DNA of 64,000 bases from Microcebus murinus (GCF_040939455.1 NC_134106.1:89039001-89103000), one strand, 5' to 3'; counted from the stretch's first letter, positions 11,230 through 23,232 are shown. Numbers and translations are program-made. The notes: generated from the letters alone by a model not told the origin.

Positions 11230-12880
11230 AAAAGCACTACCTTCCTCAAAAATTGCTAGTCAGTATGATGGACTGATTATATATTCTGAAGGATTATCCC
11301 ACCACAAAGCAACTCATTCAGAATAAAGAAAAAAAAAATGTAAAGCGAACCCAACACAACAAAAGAATATATGACAATAACAAAAGCAAAAATGAGTTGA
11401 AATCAGAGTAAGAGAGGTGAATGAAGAGTTTTCTTTGATAGCAAGTAACAACTGGAGCATTTCCTCTAAAAGTGTCATCCCTGGGCCAGCTGTAAGATTG
11501 GTGTGCTGAAGCTGAGACTCCCATATTAAACTAGGGACACTGAAGAGCAAATTAAATGGTCCCAAGTTGGTTGAGCCTCCTGACATTGATAGAAGGAAAT
11601 CATAGCTTCTCTGGAGAAAAGTGTATCAGCACACAAGATCCCCATAGACCAAAATCAAGCACATTTGAGTTTACAGTCAAATATCAAAGTGCATAATGTG
11701 CATCAGCTTTCAATCCATGAATAAGAAACAGCAAAAATAACAAGCATCAGATTTAATTTTCTTGAGACTTCAATTATTGAAATCATCAGGCTTAAAATAG
11801 AGAATGATCATGCAAGAAATATTAAGTAAATAAAACATGTAATCACAAGAGAATATTTTTTAAAATAACCAGTCAGGAATTCCTTTTTTGAGTGAGAGGG
11901 AGATGACAGGAGAATATGGTCACTCCTGCCTGGAATCAGTAAAATACAGAAAGAAAATCAGAAAAATACAAAAAGTGCTCTTTCTAGAAAAACTAGTACA
12001 AGATATCTATTGGAAGGAAACAGGAATATCCTGAGATAATGATCACTGGGGAGACTGACACTCAAGAGAATTAGGCAGTCTGCAATAAATAATTTGACTG
12101 TGCAGACATTCTGAGAAGAATCTCTTGATTTTGAACATAGAAAATAGAAAGAAAATATGGGCTTTGTACTCATCAGGGTTTGGGGCTGGGTGACAAAAAC
12201 ATCAGCAGAGCTTGTGATAGTGAATTCAGAAGACTAAAAGATGTGGTTGATTTTCTGAAATAAAATTGGGGAATTCTAGAGCTATCTAATCTTGAGCATC
12301 TTCTAGATTAAAGGTAAACCAGAAATATAGCAAGTTTTGATTCAGCAAAGTCCCTAACTGAATTGAGATAACTAGTCCCCATATGTCTCTGTAACAGAGA
12401 ACGGTTGAATACATTTAAAGAAAAATATCATCATCTAATGCTTACTTACACAGGGAGAAACTAGATGATGTAAACCATTTAGAAAATGTGATTCAGTGGT
12501 CCAGTCAAGTGGTCATAAGCATTCCATAAGAGAATGGGAAAATTTGAGGATAGTTTGTATTTTTGTTATGCATTGTTGTTGTTTTAGTTCCTCTTGTGTT
12601 TGTGGTTTTTTACAGATATATGAGATTTGCTAAGCACAAGTCATTCAGAAAATACAATATTCCTAGTTTATTGAGCATTAACTAGGTAGGGTGACCTATA
12701 GTCATTAGGTCCTTTAATACTCACTGAATTCCCAGAAAAATAGATTTACCCCCAAACCCCTCCCCTCACTTTAAAGTTGGTGAGAATGAAAGTTGGAAAG
12801 AAAGTATAACTTTTCATGAAGTTGGCAAAATATTAGAAATTACTATTTTTTAACTGAAAACCTACACTAAAATGCTTCTC
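11230..12880. other. Unassigned non-coding DNA
   Basis: I see no recognised gene or repeat. Two overlapping minus-strand frames at 11314-11586 end in a phenylalanine-rich run from an A-rich stretch and look like chance. The composition is A-rich on the plus strand, as in some old L1 5' parts, but no L1 landmark was recognised. Confidence 0.4.
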
Positions 12881-12884
12881 AATT

Positions 12885-13178
12885 CAGGCATAGTGGATTA
12901 CTCCTATAATCTCAGCACTTTGGGAGGCTGAAACAGGAGGATTGCTTGAGGCCAGGAGTTGGAGAACAGCCTGGGCAATCATCTCTCTACAAAACAGTTT
13001 TTGAAAACATTAGCTGGCTTGGTAGCCCCTACCTGTAGTCCCAGATACTTAAGAGGCAGGAGGATCACTTGAGCCCCAGGAGTTCAAGGCTTAAGTGAAC
13101 TATAATCATGCCGCTCTGCCCCAGCCTGTGAGACAAAGTGAGACCCCATCTCAAAAAAGAAAATAAAATAAAGTAAAA
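12885..13178 (+). mobile_element. Full-length Alu (AluJ-like)
   Basis: This dimeric Alu of about 290 bases runs in plus orientation. The left monomer has ATAATCTCAGCACTTTGGGA and TTGCTTGAGGCCAGGAGTTG. A mid-element linker near 12990-13015 is followed by a right monomer with CCTGTAGTCCCAGATACTTA. It ends in GACCCCATCTC and an A-rich tail. Most CpG sites have decayed, so it is old and AluJ-like, clearly different from the lemur-type copy at 25.9 kb. The 5' GGCCGGGCGCGG start is worn to AGGCATAGTGG. Confidence 0.9.
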
Positions 13179-13780
13179 TCTTTCATATATAAGTAATATG
13201 TGACACTATTGTGTTTATATTTCTTTTCCACATATTACTCAGTAAATATTTAAGAAATACTGACATTTAAAAATTTTTTTCCATATGTGTCAACCACATT
13301 GACTGCATTTTTGTGGTTTCTTTGTTGTTTTCACTCAATATAATGTAACTTACTGGGTGGTCACATTTTTAGGGGACAGAGCTTGGGATTTATATTGCAC
13401 TGCTATGCTCTATTTGAAAAATATTGAATGAATTTCTTCTCATTATTTAGACACATAGATGAGAGAAATAATAAACCTATGAAAATAAGACTTTGCCAAC
13501 TTATAAGGTCAATCCAATCCTAGGCATCTATTATTTTAGTACAGTAGCAAGAATGGATGTATGTCTCTGAGACTCTTGGCTCATAGTTGAAAAGTTCCTC
13601 ATGGGAAATCACATGATGTTTGATACCAGGTTGTAGCTGCACTGTGGAGCCATGGTCTAATGTAAACAGTTCCATAGAATGGTCTAGTGAATTATTTGAA
13701 TATGACTGTTTTTTGGTTCACAGATGAGCATGTCAAAGCATGATAATTGATATTAGTTCACATATATTCATAATTAAATA

Positions 13781-15031
13781 GGAAATGTCCAATTTTCAAA
13801 AGTTTAGTTTATTATATCTCAAACAAGAAGCTACACAATTAATCAAAATATGCAACTAAACTATCGACACAGTTTAGCCATCTTAATGGTAGCTTGCTCA
13901 TGCCAGCAGCAAAGAAGCCTGGAGAGAGAGTGGCCATGAAATTGAGAAAGGCATTTTCCACAGCTTGTTGAGAATTGAATATTTTTCCTGGAAAGAAATG
14001 GTCCAAGGCCTGGAAGAAGTGGTAGTTAGTTGGTGCAAGGTCTGGCGAACATGGTGAATGACAGAGAGTTTCCAACTCCAGCTTCTGTAATTTGAACGGT
14101 GTTGTTTTTTGCTATGTGTGGTCTTGCAAGAGGATTGGCATGTCTCTATTGACCAACCTTGGCTGCTTAATCACAAGCATCCTGATCATTTTATCCAATT
14201 GGTTGCAGTAGACATCTGCTGTAATTGATTGATTAGGTTTCATAAAGCTGCAGTGGATAATACCAGCAATGGACCACCAAACAGACACCATTAGATTTTA
14301 TTGACGAATATTCGGTTTGTGACTGTGTTTTGGCCCTTCATCTTTATCCAACCATTGTGTCAAACACTTGTGATTGTCAAAAAGAATCCATTTTTCATCA
14401 CATATATCAACATAGTGTAGAAATGGTTCACCTTTATGTTGTGAAAACAAAGAAAGGCAAGCTTTGAGATGATTTCTCTTCTGACACTTGTTTAATTCAT
14501 CTTGTACCCATCTATCCAGCTTGTTTACCTTGCTGATTTGTTTCAAACAGTTCAATATTGTAGAAATAGTAACATCAAACTATGCTGCTAATTCATGCAT
14601 AGGTTGAGATGAATCTGCTTCCCCTATAGCTTTTAGCTCATCATTATCTACCTTGGCCTCAGGTCACCCACGTGGCTCATTTTTCAGTTTAATATCACCA
14701 GAATGGAAATTCTCAGACCATCAACATGCTGTGTTTTTATTAGCCATATCCTTTCCAAACACTTGCTTGATATTTCGACGTGTCTGCACTGCATTGGTTC
14801 CACAATGAAACTCATATTCAAGAATAACATGAATTTTTGAGTTATCCATGGTTTCACAAAAATTGCTCTAAAAATATATTTAAAAGATAATCACAAGCCA
14901 AAATGCTCATTTGAAAGAATGAGGATGTATCTTCTCAATAAAAACAACAGCAACAAATAAACAAGAAGTACCATAGTGAAATGTCAGAGATATGAACTGT
15001 CAAACTTAGTATTTAAGGAAATCAGACATTC
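13781..15031 (-). mobile_element. HSMAR2-like mariner transposon, inactive
   Basis: This is a complete Tc1/mariner-class DNA transposon of about 1.25 kb. Diverged terminal inverted repeats are visible at about 13784-13810 and 15002-15030. A TA dinucleotide flanks each side (13779-13780 and 15032-15033), as expected for mariner integration. It holds the broken transposase pseudogene described separately. The deduced protein matches remembered HSMAR2 landmarks better than HSMAR1. Confidence 0.88.
13839..14849 (-). pseudogene. Mariner transposase pseudogene (HSMAR2-like)
   Basis: The original frame starts at an ATG at 14849 (MDNSKIHVILEYEFH...) and ends FD-stop at 13839. That span is about 337 codons, close to the family's usual length. 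Two pieces stay open. One, at 14298-14555, carries CDEKWILFDN with the first catalytic Asp and WLDKDEGPKH. The other, at 13839-14075, carries SPDLAPTNYHFF with the third Asp, and AVENAF and LPLRW motifs. Between them (near 14121) a short deletion removes most of the second catalytic DNARPH block and shifts the frame. A TGA interrupts the N-terminal DNA-binding domain near codon 44. It is a dead mobile-element gene, with no sign of domestication. Confidence 0.88.
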
Positions 15032-15034
15032 TAT

Positions 15035-16150
15035 ATTTAATAAACTAATATGTATGTATATAAAAACACACATGTATATACACATACACACATTTAACAG
15101 AAAAGCATATTGAAATCAGTCATTTTCCTTAATGTGGCAATGTAGCCTCACGATCCCACATGACCATTTTTTTAAACCAATATTAAGCTTCTATGCTGAA
15201 ATGTCATGATAATAAAGTAAACATTTAATAACATTTATAAAATTATCTTTTCTAGAAATCATGCTGATACAATGGTGGACTAGACAGGAAGAAGGGCTTT
15301 GAGATGGAAAAGATTAATCTACACGTCCTCTTAAGAGATCTTAGGTATGAAAAGAGGTTTCAACAAATGCTGTCATCATTAGGAATTTTAAGGTTATTTG
15401 GGAGTAATGGCAAAACACAGTTTGAGTATAACAATATGAAAGAAGAGATACTGAAGGCATCCCTTGTCTGGGCGGAATGGGTTTAAGGTAGCCAGAGGCT
15501 CATCCCATATTTCTCTTAGAGATTTTCAAGTTGCTTGGCCTCTATTATGTTATTTAGTACAATGAATCATGGTCAGAAGGGCAGGTTATAGGTTTTGTTT
15601 TGTTTTGTTTTGTTGTTATTTTTAAAAATAAGACCTGGAGTGACATCCCACTAACTCCTCTTGTTTATATTTCTGGGAATATTCTACATTTTCTTTTATT
15701 CATAACTCAAAAGACATCATGTTATCCATTAAAAACTTTGAAAAGCTACCAAGATTAGCTGGAGAAAGATTCAGTTGAGGCTAAGGATGGCGATAAGAGA
15801 GACTATCAGGTTAAAGCAATGGCTCCTGCTGCTGGAGACTTTGGGAAAGAGAGATTTGAGAAAGAAAGAAGAGAGGGAAGGAGATAGATAGGGAGAAAGG
15901 AGGAGAGAGACAGAGAGATTGATCACAGGAGAGATAAAGGGCAAAGTGATAAAGACAAGGTTAGAATGCGACCATATTCAATGTTCCAGATTGAAATCAT
16001 GACATAGAAGTGCATTTATTATTGTTTAGTCATTAACAAAGCATGGTATTATTTAAGGAGCTGGGAGTAAAAAACAGAATGAATCAGTATATGAGCTCAG
16101 CTGCCTATAGGCTGTGAAACCGGAAAATCAGGCCACAATTTCTGCCAAAA
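15035..16150. other. Unassigned DNA with purine-rich tract
   Basis: No gene is supported. A 60-codon plus-strand frame at 15304-15486 has no recognised domain. A TTTTG repeat lies at 15595-15617, and a GA-rich low-complexity tract at about 15845-15925. Confidence 0.5.
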
Positions 16151-16154
16151 AGTA

Positions 16155-16320
16155 ATGGGGGTTAGTGGTTTAGTGGTGAACAGATGGCCTTGCAACCAGA
16201 ATACCTGTGTTCACATCCTGGGTTCACGTGCTCTCCGATTTCTCATGTGTAAAATAGTAATGGTAATAGTACCTACTTCACTGGGTTGTCCGGTGATAGT
16301 ATAATTAACCCATTTAAAAC
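16155..16320 (+). mobile_element. MIR SINE fragment
   Basis: MIR wording in plus orientation: TTAGTGGTTTAGTGGTGAAC, then a CCTGTGTTCACATCCTGGGT block corresponding to the MIR tRNA-derived head. The tail-side block reads TGTAAAATAGTAATGGTAAT followed by ACTTCACTGGGTTGT. Confidence 0.7.
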
Positions 16321-16904
16321 TTTTAAATAGTATTTTCATTTTCTAGTAAATAGTAAATATTAAATAAATACTAACAATATTATATGGTCCCGATTCTCAA
16401 AGCTTCAATTTTTCATGAATAGCAATGATAGTTGTGCCCAACTTGAAGAGTAGTTCAGACAATCAAATGATATGATGGGTTTAAAAGAAATTTGCTGTCT
16501 CAGGGAATCATTATTTATTGGGATACAAACAGACGTGCTCATTCAGCTAAATCTCTTCTGCATTAGTTAATGGTAAAATAGGACCTGGAACCCAGGTTTC
16601 TGTCTCCTGTATTAAATACGTCAATTTTTACTTTATTAAAGATAGGCAATCCCATCTTAAAATTCTAAATTCGAATTGTGTGAAGTTGGTCTAGCAGCAT
16701 TTCCACAGAATTAGAGCTACTTGGAAAACTCCATGTATTTTCTGGGACCCTCTATTTCTGAATAGTGTAGGAGAAAATTTTTGACAATAATTTTCTTTAT
16801 GAAAACAGCTAAGTTGCTCCTCAGAGCATCCTGGTTGCACATTGCAGCAATAGAGAGCCATTTGTGGAGCTCGTGATAATTGCTAACATGAAGCAGGTGC
16901 ATGG

Positions 16905-17085
16905 CCCATGCCAGATGCTGTGCTCATAATTTCACATTTATTAGCTCATATTCATCACAAACCCATATAGAATATTATTCTCATTATGGAAGTGAGGAAA
17001 TCGTGCATGATTATATAAATAGTTGGCCCCAAATTATGTTCTTCCAGGGCATAGGTTGAGGTCCAGGTTTGTCTAGATCCCAACC
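16905..17085 (-). mobile_element. MIR fragment, antisense
   Basis: The reverse MIR order is visible: CATTTATTAGCTCATATTCA, ATTATTCTCATTATGGAAGT and then a GAGGAAATCG block, matching a MIR core read backwards. It is diverged, and the ends are approximate. Confidence 0.55.
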
Positions 17086-17214
17086 TGCCTCTTGAAATAC
17101 TATTATATGTCTCCAGGTGTGTTAACATTTTGGGGGCCTCCATATCTTCATTTTTTTCAATACTGTTCTCTTTCTCCTTAGAACCACAGAACAAAGCATT
17201 TAATTCCTTCTTCC

Positions 17215-17340
17215 CTAGTTATCTTTTCTGGAAACTAGAAATAACAACAGTACCTACCTCAATGGTTTAAGCATTAGATGAATTAATATGTATAAAGTAA
17301 TCTGAATGAAACAAAGCCTTTAGTAAATACTTGCTATGCC
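17215..17340 (+). mobile_element. MIR tail fragment
   Basis: The stretch AACAGTACCTACCTCAATGG followed by AAGCATTAGATGAATTAATA matches the 3' half of MIR in plus orientation. Confidence 0.55.
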
Positions 17341-17479
17341 TTTTTCTATCCATTTTACTCTGAAACAAACTTACCATTCTAAGAAATTTGCAAGAACAGA
17401 ATAGACACTTATTTTGTGGTCTATTTGTGAACAAGATGCTGACATGATCCACCACTTTATTGTGTATTTGTTACAAAGA

Positions 17480-19090
17480 AGGAATTCTCCTGCATAATCT
17501 GATACGATCATAAAGATCAGGAAATTAAAATTGACACATTACTGCTACCTAATCCTCAGACCCTATCCAAGTTTTACCAGTTATCCTGACAATATCCTTT
17601 ATAACAAAAGGATGCAGTCCAGTTTCATCCATTGCATTTACTTGTCACCTCTCTTTAGTTTCCTTCAATGTAAACAAAATCTTCAACTTTCCTTGACTTT
17701 CATGGCCTCAACCCTTCTGAAGACTACAGGGCAGTATTATGGGGTTTTGTTTTCATTGTCTGTCTGTTTGTTTGTTTAGAGTGCCCATCAGCTGTGTTTG
17801 TCTGATGTTCCCCCAGGATTAGATTCAGTGTATGTATTTTTGACAGGAATATAGCAGATGTAATGCTGTGTTCTTCTCACTGCAACCTATTAGATGGCAC
17901 ACAATTTCAATGTGTTCCATTACTAGTGATGTTAACTTTGATCATATAATTAATGTGATCTCTTCCTGGTTTCTCTGCTGGGAAGTTCTATTTTTAATTT
18001 TCTTTGAATTGATGTGTATTTTAGGGGGAGGTACTTTGAGGGAATATAATAGTGCATCCTCAATTTATTCATTCATTAATTACAACATGGACAAATGGAT
18101 CATTCCTACTCTACTCAAGAGATTATCATCTATTAATAATGGATGATATTCAAAATTTCCCACATTGAGCTATTGGATGTCTCTTCACGTTGTATTCTGT
18201 GTCCTTTCACATGGATCTTTATCATTCTTGAGGTGAACTTTATTTTATTTTTATTTTTTGGCACAACTAGATATTCTGACTTATCTTGTACATTCCCTAT
18301 ATCAGCCCTCGAGTTAGTCATTTTTCCTTCTAGCAAAGGATATTTCTATCTGGAAATTAAGCTCTGGATACACAATGTGCTCACTCACTGCTATTGATGT
18401 ATAGTTTTTCTCAGGCACTCTCAGTGGGAAGATCATGAATCCAAACACTCACCTTGGCATCTGCATTTGTGTATGTATTCATCCATTTATCTATCTATCT
18501 TCACACCATTACCTGCAATTCCATTCTAACACCTTAGAATTCATCCCAGTGTTAATTCTCTGTGTGCAACACTCTTCTCTAGTGGTGAGAAGCTTAAATC
18601 CCATTTGCCTTAATATGCACACTGATTCAATCAAATATCTTGTATGTAAACAATCTCCTAACACTCTTACCACCTACCTCCACCCCATGTAAATCCTTGT
18701 CACCCTACATAGCCTCCAACGCTACATCTTTTCCTAGGATGACCTCCCCACTCTCACTCTGCTGAGTCACAACATCCTAAGGCAACCACCCTCTCAGTGG
18801 GCAAACACCCTCTTCGCACACTGGGGTTTGACATCTCATTCTGCTCACCAGGCTATGATCATGAAAGCACCCTCACCTCACAAGGACACACTCACTGCTT
18901 GCCCCACTTAGACCGGAACCCCTGATACCACCTGCTAGTTTCTTACCACCTACCACCCCAGTGAATCCATTATGCTTGGTCTCTGACATCCCTTGCCGGG
19001 CCACCACCTCCTGGGTGTCCAGCTCTGACAGGGAGCCCTGGCCTAACGCCCCTTCCCTACACCCCCACAGGCACCTACTTTACTTGGACA
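17480..19090. mobile_element. Long ancient L1M 3'-UTR-like block, C-rich at its end
   Basis: The first ~1 kb follows a widely repeated mammalian segment that I associate with L1M 3' untranslated regions. Examples are GATACGATCATAAAGATCAG, AAAAGGATGCAGTCCAGTTT, TTCCTTGACTTTCATGG and GTGGTGAGAAGCTTAAATCC. The last ~400 bases (18690-19080) are unusually C-rich, with repeated CCACC/CACCC words. They may be the same element's C-rich end or separate DNA. Short open frames at 17531-18692 are shadows. I am unsure of orientation. Confidence 0.5.
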
Positions 19091-19706
19091 CTTTTCACTG
19101 GTTTTGACCTGAAATAATCAAAAAGGGAGGGGAAGGGAAAGGAGAAAGAGCAACAGTATGAGAAAGGAGGAAATATTAGGAGGAAAAATGTATTTTTGAT
19201 TTTCATTATTAATTATTTAATATTCTCTTTTCTGATGTAAAAATCTGGTCTTAGGAAACAATCTGTTATTGATCAATTATATTTCAATGTGACCTTAATA
19301 AGCACCCAAGATTTATTGCATACTCTGCATAAACTGATGTTGTAGGATTGGTTTTATTGTTAAACACGAATAAAATGTGTATTTTCCAATGTCGTATGGT
19401 TGCTAAGCAGTATGTAACATGGCGAGTATTAAGTCTCATTGAAATAATAAAAGACAGAATCTCCTGAAAAAAATTATTCCTGGCATTAGTTTGTAAGGGG
19501 CCAAAGCAGAGGCAGGAAAAAGTGATGTTGTGAGAGTAGTAATTTCTTCTTAGTCCTTGAAAGCATAACTGAAATCATGACTTTCTCTTAAGAGAGAGCC
19601 AGAAACAGGTCCCACTCCTTTTAATGTCCAGACTCTTTGAAGCCAAGTAGCATGTGCCTCTTCATACCTCCCCCTAAATTTGAAACCATGATTAAAAAGA
19701 AGAGTT

Positions 19707-20982
19707 GGATTTCTGGATCATATAGTAGTCATATTTTTTATTTTTAGAGAAATCTCCATTCTGTTTTTCCATGGTGGCTGTATAAATTAGCATGCCTAGT
19801 AACAGTGTACAACGGGTCCAATTTTTCCACCTTCTCACCAATACTTGTTGCTTTTTTTTTTAAATGATGATTGTCCTAACAAGTAGTATGAGATGATATT
19901 TCACTTTGGTTTTAATTTACATTTCTCTAATTATTAGTGACGTTGGTCATCTTATCATATACCTGTTGGCTTCTTTGGAGAAATGTCCATTCAAGTCCTT
20001 AGCTCATGTTTCAATCATATTATTAGGTTTTTTTTGTTTGTTTTTGTTTTGCTATGAGTTGTAGGTGTTACATATTTTGGAAATTGACCTCTTATCAAAT
20101 ACATGGATTGCAAATATTTTGTTCCATTCTGGAAGTTGCTTTTTCACTCTGTTGATTGTTTTCATTATTCTGCAGAAGGTTTTTAGTTTCATACAGTCCA
20201 ACTTGTCTATTTTGTTGTTGTTGCTGTCTGTGATTTTGGTGTCATATGCATTAAATCATTGCCAAGACCAATGTCATGAAGATTTTTCCCTATGATTTCT
20301 TCTTGAAGTTTTACAGTTTCTGGTCTTCTATTTAAGTCTTTAATCTATTTTTTTTATTGCTTTCTTGTGGATCTTGTTATATAAAGGTCCAATTTCATTA
20401 TTTTGTATGTGAACATCCAGTTTTACCAAAACTATTTCTTAAAGAGACTATTAATAATATTTTCCCAGTAAAATCAGGATCTCATAGAGGTATTAGAATT
20501 CCCGTGTTCATTGCAGCTCTATTGCCAAATCCAAGGTGTGAAAACAACATAAATGTAAATGGATGAATGAACAGATTTTAAAAAGTGGTATATACATACA
20601 ATGGGATATTATTCAGCCTTAGAAAAAGAAAAAAATTTGCAATATACAGCAACATGTCTAAACTTTGAGAACATTTTACTAAGTGAAATGAGCTGTCACA
20701 GAAGGACGAATACTGCATTTTCCGCTATATGAAGACCTAAAATATTCAAAGTCATAGAAGCAAAGAATAGAATGGTGCTTCCCAAGGGCTGAGGAAGGGA
20801 GAAATGGGGAGTTGCTAATCAATGGGTATAAAATTTCAATAATCCAAGATTAATATATTCTACATATCAGCTGTACAATATTGTACCTATAGATAACAAG
20901 ACTGTAACATACACTTAAGGATCTGTTAGGAGGGTAGATTTCATCTTATGTGTGCTTACTACAATAAAATTAAAAGTCAAAC
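19707..20982 (+). mobile_element. L1 with 5' inversion (twin-priming structure)
   Basis: From 19707 to about 20450 the L1 ORF2 region runs antisense (GGATTTCTGGATCATATAGT, CTTCTCACCAATACTTGTTG, GGATTGCAAATATTTTGTTC). From about 20460 to 20982 the ORF2 end and 3' UTR run sense (GTGTTCATTGCAGCTCTATT, ACAATGGGATATTATTCAGC), finishing in CAATAAAATTAAAAG. The two arms are nearly contiguous in L1 coordinates, with the inverted arm ending just before the sense arm begins. An identical 11-base target-site duplication (AAAGAAGAGTT) lies at 19696-19706 and 20983-20993. The copy is an old L1, probably L1MA/MB-like, and cannot code. Confidence 0.9.
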
Positions 20983-21254
20983 AAAGAAGAGTTAAAAAGT
21001 GCATAAAATATGACTTAAGGGAGTTGCATTTCTGAGAAGGTTCTACCACCATCTAATTATGTGATCTCAGGAAAATGGACAACTCTGATGGAAATTTTGT
21101 GATGAATAAGATAAAAGAGTATACAAAACCACAAAAACATTCAGGAAACTATATATTTAATTATTATTATAATTTATTTAATAGAGTACTGTCTAATTAA
21201 ACTGAAATATGTTGTCACAATAGATTGATGTCCTACAGTGTAACAAATTGATTA

Positions 21255-21475
21255 AAACATAAACATGGGAGTCAGAATAGAGTTCAAATTTTTATTATAT
21301 TTGTGCCATCTATGTGATCTTGGGCTCATTAAAAAACACACCTAAGCCCCATTTTTTTTTTAATCTGGAAAATACAGTTAGTAGACATTCCTAAATTATA
21401 AGGTAGGTGAAAAGGTAAAATGTAGCTGACACATTGTAAGAACCTGCCATATAATAAATATTGTTACTTATTTTA
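21255..21475 (+). mobile_element. MIR, nearly full length
   Basis: The MIR order is readable: GGGAGTCAGAATAGAGTTCA, TGCCATCTATGTGATCTTGG, AATCTGGAAAATACAGTTAG and then CACATTGTAAGAACCTGCCA. It is heavily diverged, with a T-run insertion near 21350. Confidence 0.6.
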
Positions 21476-21964
21476 TTACATTCTTAAGTAAAACTTTGTC
21501 ACCTTTAATATTTTTTGAAGAATTAGAAAATCTACTGATTTACTATTTCCAATTTAGTGCCCAAATTTAAAAATCCTGCAAAGTCATCACTTTGCATCTA
21601 TCAATTGTTATGAACATTCATAAATCCACATAAAGCCACCCCATGTTTGAAGTTCTCCAATATAAAGAAAAATAATGAGAAAAGCTAAGAGAAGACACAG
21701 GGATCAACTTGGACTGTATAAAAAGTCTGCTCAGGCATCCCATAAAGCAATCAGCTTCTCTCTAAGTTATTCTTCCCTCTACAACCCTCTAACCTTGACA
21801 GAAAACAATCCATAAACACATAAACCAAAAGGTTAAGTGCATGCCTAAGAGATTCAATGCTTCATTTTTCTCAAACCTTAAAGAAAGGGTATAGATTTTG
21901 CTAAAAAGATTGTGTGTTGACTTTTAAAGGATTCTGTAAGCTTTGGATTAGTAAATCAACATGC

Positions 21965-22022
21965 TATGAAAGAAGGAAAAAGAGAGGGAGTCAGAGAGAG
22001 ACAGAGGCAGAGAGAGAGAGAA
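21965..22022. repeat. GA-rich low-complexity tract
   Basis: A purine-rich run dominated by AGAG repeats, ending in a GAGAGAGAGAG block. Confidence 0.85.
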
Positions 22023-22659
22023 CTTGAATCCAAAGAGCTGAATTTTTTTAATCCTAACCAAAAGTATAGTACATTTTAAAATGAAAACATTCAAATGGAA
22101 TTTAGAACTCTAAGAGGTCATTTTCAAGTGGTCTATCCTCTGCTTTCAGAAGGAAAAAAAAAGTTATACATTTATCGATTCACCATGTAGTTTCAACTAA
22201 AAACAACTAACATTTATTGAAAATCTGCTACGTGCTTAGGAGACTGAGTAGATGGTGGCAGTATTGATTAGGATAGATAATTCAGAGGAGCAGTTTTGGA
22301 GAATGGAGAAGGAACTGATACACACATAAGAAATGATGGCGATGATAAAAATCACTGTTAATAAATACTACAATTTGGACCAGGTACTGTCTTAGAAATT
22401 AGTGTGCTTTATCTCATCAAGCTTTCACTTGTCTTTTTTTCTGGCTCAGTGTCTGGCACTACTATCTCCCTAGTTGCCCAAGCAAAAACCTTGCTTCCTC
22501 TTTTACTAACTCCAAACCTTCAATCTTCAAGTCCTAATCATAATCACTCTCATATTTCTCTCTAGGTAATAAAATTCTCTCCATCTCCATTTATACTGTC
22601 TTTTTTATGGCCACCACTAACCCTCAGAATAACATAATAACTGGGTTATATGATCCCTG

Positions 22660-22776
22660 TTCTCTTTTCTGTGTATCCACGCCTTTGTCATAGCCTCATG
22701 ATGAGCTGAATGTAGTTCTTCAGCCCTTGACACTGTGCTTGTCTACGGCACTCACTTTCACTAGTGGAATGTGGGA
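22660..22776 (+). mobile_element. MLT1-like MaLR LTR, left part
   Basis: GGCACTCACTTTCACTAGTG followed by GAATGTGGGA corresponds to a remembered MLT1 internal segment. The element is interrupted by the hAT copy that begins at 22777 and resumes at 22981. The left boundary is approximate. Confidence 0.5.
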
Positions 22777-22980
22777 GGGTGCTGTCCAATATAACTTTCT
22801 ATGATGATGGAAATATTCATATCTGTGTGATCAGATACAGCAGTAATTACATGGCAACTGAACACTTGAAATGTATCTATTGTAGCTAAGAAATTATATT
22901 TTTAACTTTTTAAAACTTTAATTAATTAACATTTAAAATTAGGCACATTTAGTGAGTGACTACCACATTGGGCAGTACTA
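22777..22980 (+). mobile_element. MER3-like hAT-Charlie miniature transposon
   Basis: This ~204-base element starts GGTGCTGTCCAATATAACTT and ends with ACATTGGGCAGTACTA, a degraded inverted repeat of the start. The inside carries TTTCTATGATGATGGAAATA, AACACTTGAAATGTATCTAT and an AT-rich core, the pattern of a non-autonomous hAT-Charlie family that I recall as MER3. No clear 8-base duplication survives. The copy splits an older MLT1 LTR, which dates it as younger than that LTR. Confidence 0.75.
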
Positions 22981-23232
22981 TAATCTACAAGATCTCATGA
23001 ATTTCCCTTTGTTCCGTAGCATCTCTGCTTTCTCTGAGATAAGCATGCCCAGTTTGTCCACTGGTCTAAGAAGAATGAGAGGCACATGGACTGGAGCAAC
23101 ACCTGCTGAGCCCAGCCTAGCTCAGCTGCCTGCCAATGGGCCTGAAGCCACATTAAAGAGAATGCATTTATGCTATTTTAAGCAGTAAATCTTGAGGTAT
23201 TTTGTTATGCAGCAAATGTAACTGATACACTG
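22981..23232 (+). mobile_element. MLT1-like MaLR LTR, right part
   Basis: This is the LTR 3' end: CCTGCTGAGCCCAGCCTAGC, then TTTTAAGCAGTAAATCTTGA and TTTTGTTATGCAGCAAATGT ending AACTGATACA. That is a characteristic MLT1 terminus. An open frame at 22952-23188 merely spans the junction. Confidence 0.7.

Noticed and set aside
12600..13200. Target-site duplication around the AluJ-like copy (AAAATGCTTCTCA versus AAAATCTTTCA)
   Set aside because: It needs indels and mismatches over a short length, and is too weak to assert.
13839..14849. Possible domesticated mariner transposase
   Set aside because: The frame is broken by an early TGA and by a frameshift that removes the second catalytic region. 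No intact fusion partner is seen.
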